Below are positions 63,812 through 64,000 of a stretch of DNA of 64,000 nt, piece after piece. Under the pieces are notes generated by a model. It was not told the origin of the DNA. It was given only the letters and a program-made list of their open reading frames with translations, and ran no database searches. The translations under genes were made by a program, and so were the position numbers. Each line of letters begins with the position of its first letter. The first letter of the stretch is position 1. Where the stretch lies: contig MPOS01000002.1 in NCBI GenBank assembly GCA_001896555.1, forward strand, positions 1 through 64,000, given 5' to 3'. Source of the stretch: Candidatus Phosphitivorax anaerolimi. Lineage in GTDB: Bacteria > Desulfobacterota > Desulfomonilia > UBA1062.

Positions 63812-64000
63812 ATGAGGACATTACGAAAAGTATTGGAAAGAATGGAATCTGTTGAGAAAAGACTGCTTCTCGTAGGATTCCTTCTCTATCTGTTTCTCCC
63901 GATGGTAAAAAATCATCCAGCTGCTACCAGCTATGTGGGCAATGTAGCTGTACCGCTGTATGAAGGTATAGCAAGCGCTCTCTTCTTCTTTGGGGCTCTT
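63812..64000 (+). CDS. Membrane protein, partial, cut by the window end
   Basis: Sixty-three codons are visible, starting at an ATG with GAGG 8 bases upstream. The protein begins MRTLRKVLERMESVEKR and enters a hydrophobic helix LLLVGFLLYLFLPMV, then a second near IASALFFFGAL. No family can be named from this part. GATAAC/GTTATC (63790-63811) forms a small inverted repeat around the ribosome site. Confidence 0.6.
   Translation, partial: MRTLRKVLERMESVEKRLLLVGFLLYLFLPMVKNHPAATSYVGNVAVPLYEGIASALFFFGAL

Overview
The window reads as a chromosome segment of a GC-rich, probably anaerobic, Gram-negative bacterium, most likely of the former Deltaproteobacteria (Desulfobacterota). This placement is an inference from gene content: a fused transaldolase/glucose-6-phosphate isomerase, an EtfBA plus acyl-CoA dehydrogenase operon, FdhD, a bactofilin, PilZ and single-receiver proteins, RND and MacAB-like envelope systems, and QueH in place of QueG. 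No rRNA, tRNA or CRISPR array was found.

Layout. 0.4-6.5 kb: cysE-fdhD, then glk and tal-pgi (glucose to fructose-6-phosphate plus transaldolase), all on the minus strand. 6.5-10 kb: a receiver protein lacking its phospho-acceptor Asp, queH, a Lys-rich small protein, a Clp1/Nol9-like kinase and wrbA. 10-15.3 kb: an acyl-CoA dehydrogenase-etfB-etfA operon divergent from htpG. 15.6-25.3 kb: a J-domain protein, bactofilin, a PAS-GGDEF diguanylate cyclase, a SagB-type nitroreductase, a TrpR-like repressor, a DUF362 ferredoxin protein, exonuclease III, a ZIP transporter, an FNR-type reductase, a degenerate ferritin-like protein and a DUF4203 membrane protein. 25.5-36.4 kb: an RRM protein, an HNH nuclease, a lipoprotein, an AAA/DUF4143 ATPase in an AT-richer patch, UvsE, an EamA transporter, a PPC protein, lipocalin-like and SnoaL-like proteins, DUF2769, PpsR, HisF and a GNAT. 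36.5-46.2 kb: two ABC systems back to back, a MacAB-like ATPase/permease/adaptor set on the minus strand and a GldA-GldF-GldG-DUF4340 operon on the plus strand. 46.3-57 kb: a hydrolase, a cysteine desulfurase, TerB, DNA polymerase IV, two PilZ proteins, FxsA, a secreted protein, a hybrid-binding RNase HI, a Sel1 protein, a receiver, a 57-residue helical protein and pyruvate kinase. 57-61.1 kb: an RND pump with its adaptor.

The last 2.7 kb is accessory DNA and the most interesting part. A REP-type (RAYT, HUH/Y1) transposase gene is bracketed by related inverted ends, one of which is duplicated. Next to it lies a three-gene toxin-antitoxin-chaperone (TAC) operon: a HigB/Gp49-like toxin, a HigA-like XRE antitoxin with a C-terminal extension, and a SecB-like chaperone, preceded by a repeated ACAAGTGT/ACACTTGT operator-like motif. 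A YoeB toxin remnant and a membrane-protein gene cut by the window edge follow.

Other points worth following up are an RND pump without the usual TM4 Asp pair or TM10 Lys, a bacterial Clp1/Nol9-type kinase, an RNase HI ending in a sliding-clamp-like peptide, and several long perfect inverted repeats between genes. All functions are inferred from motifs and architecture read by eye; no database search was run.
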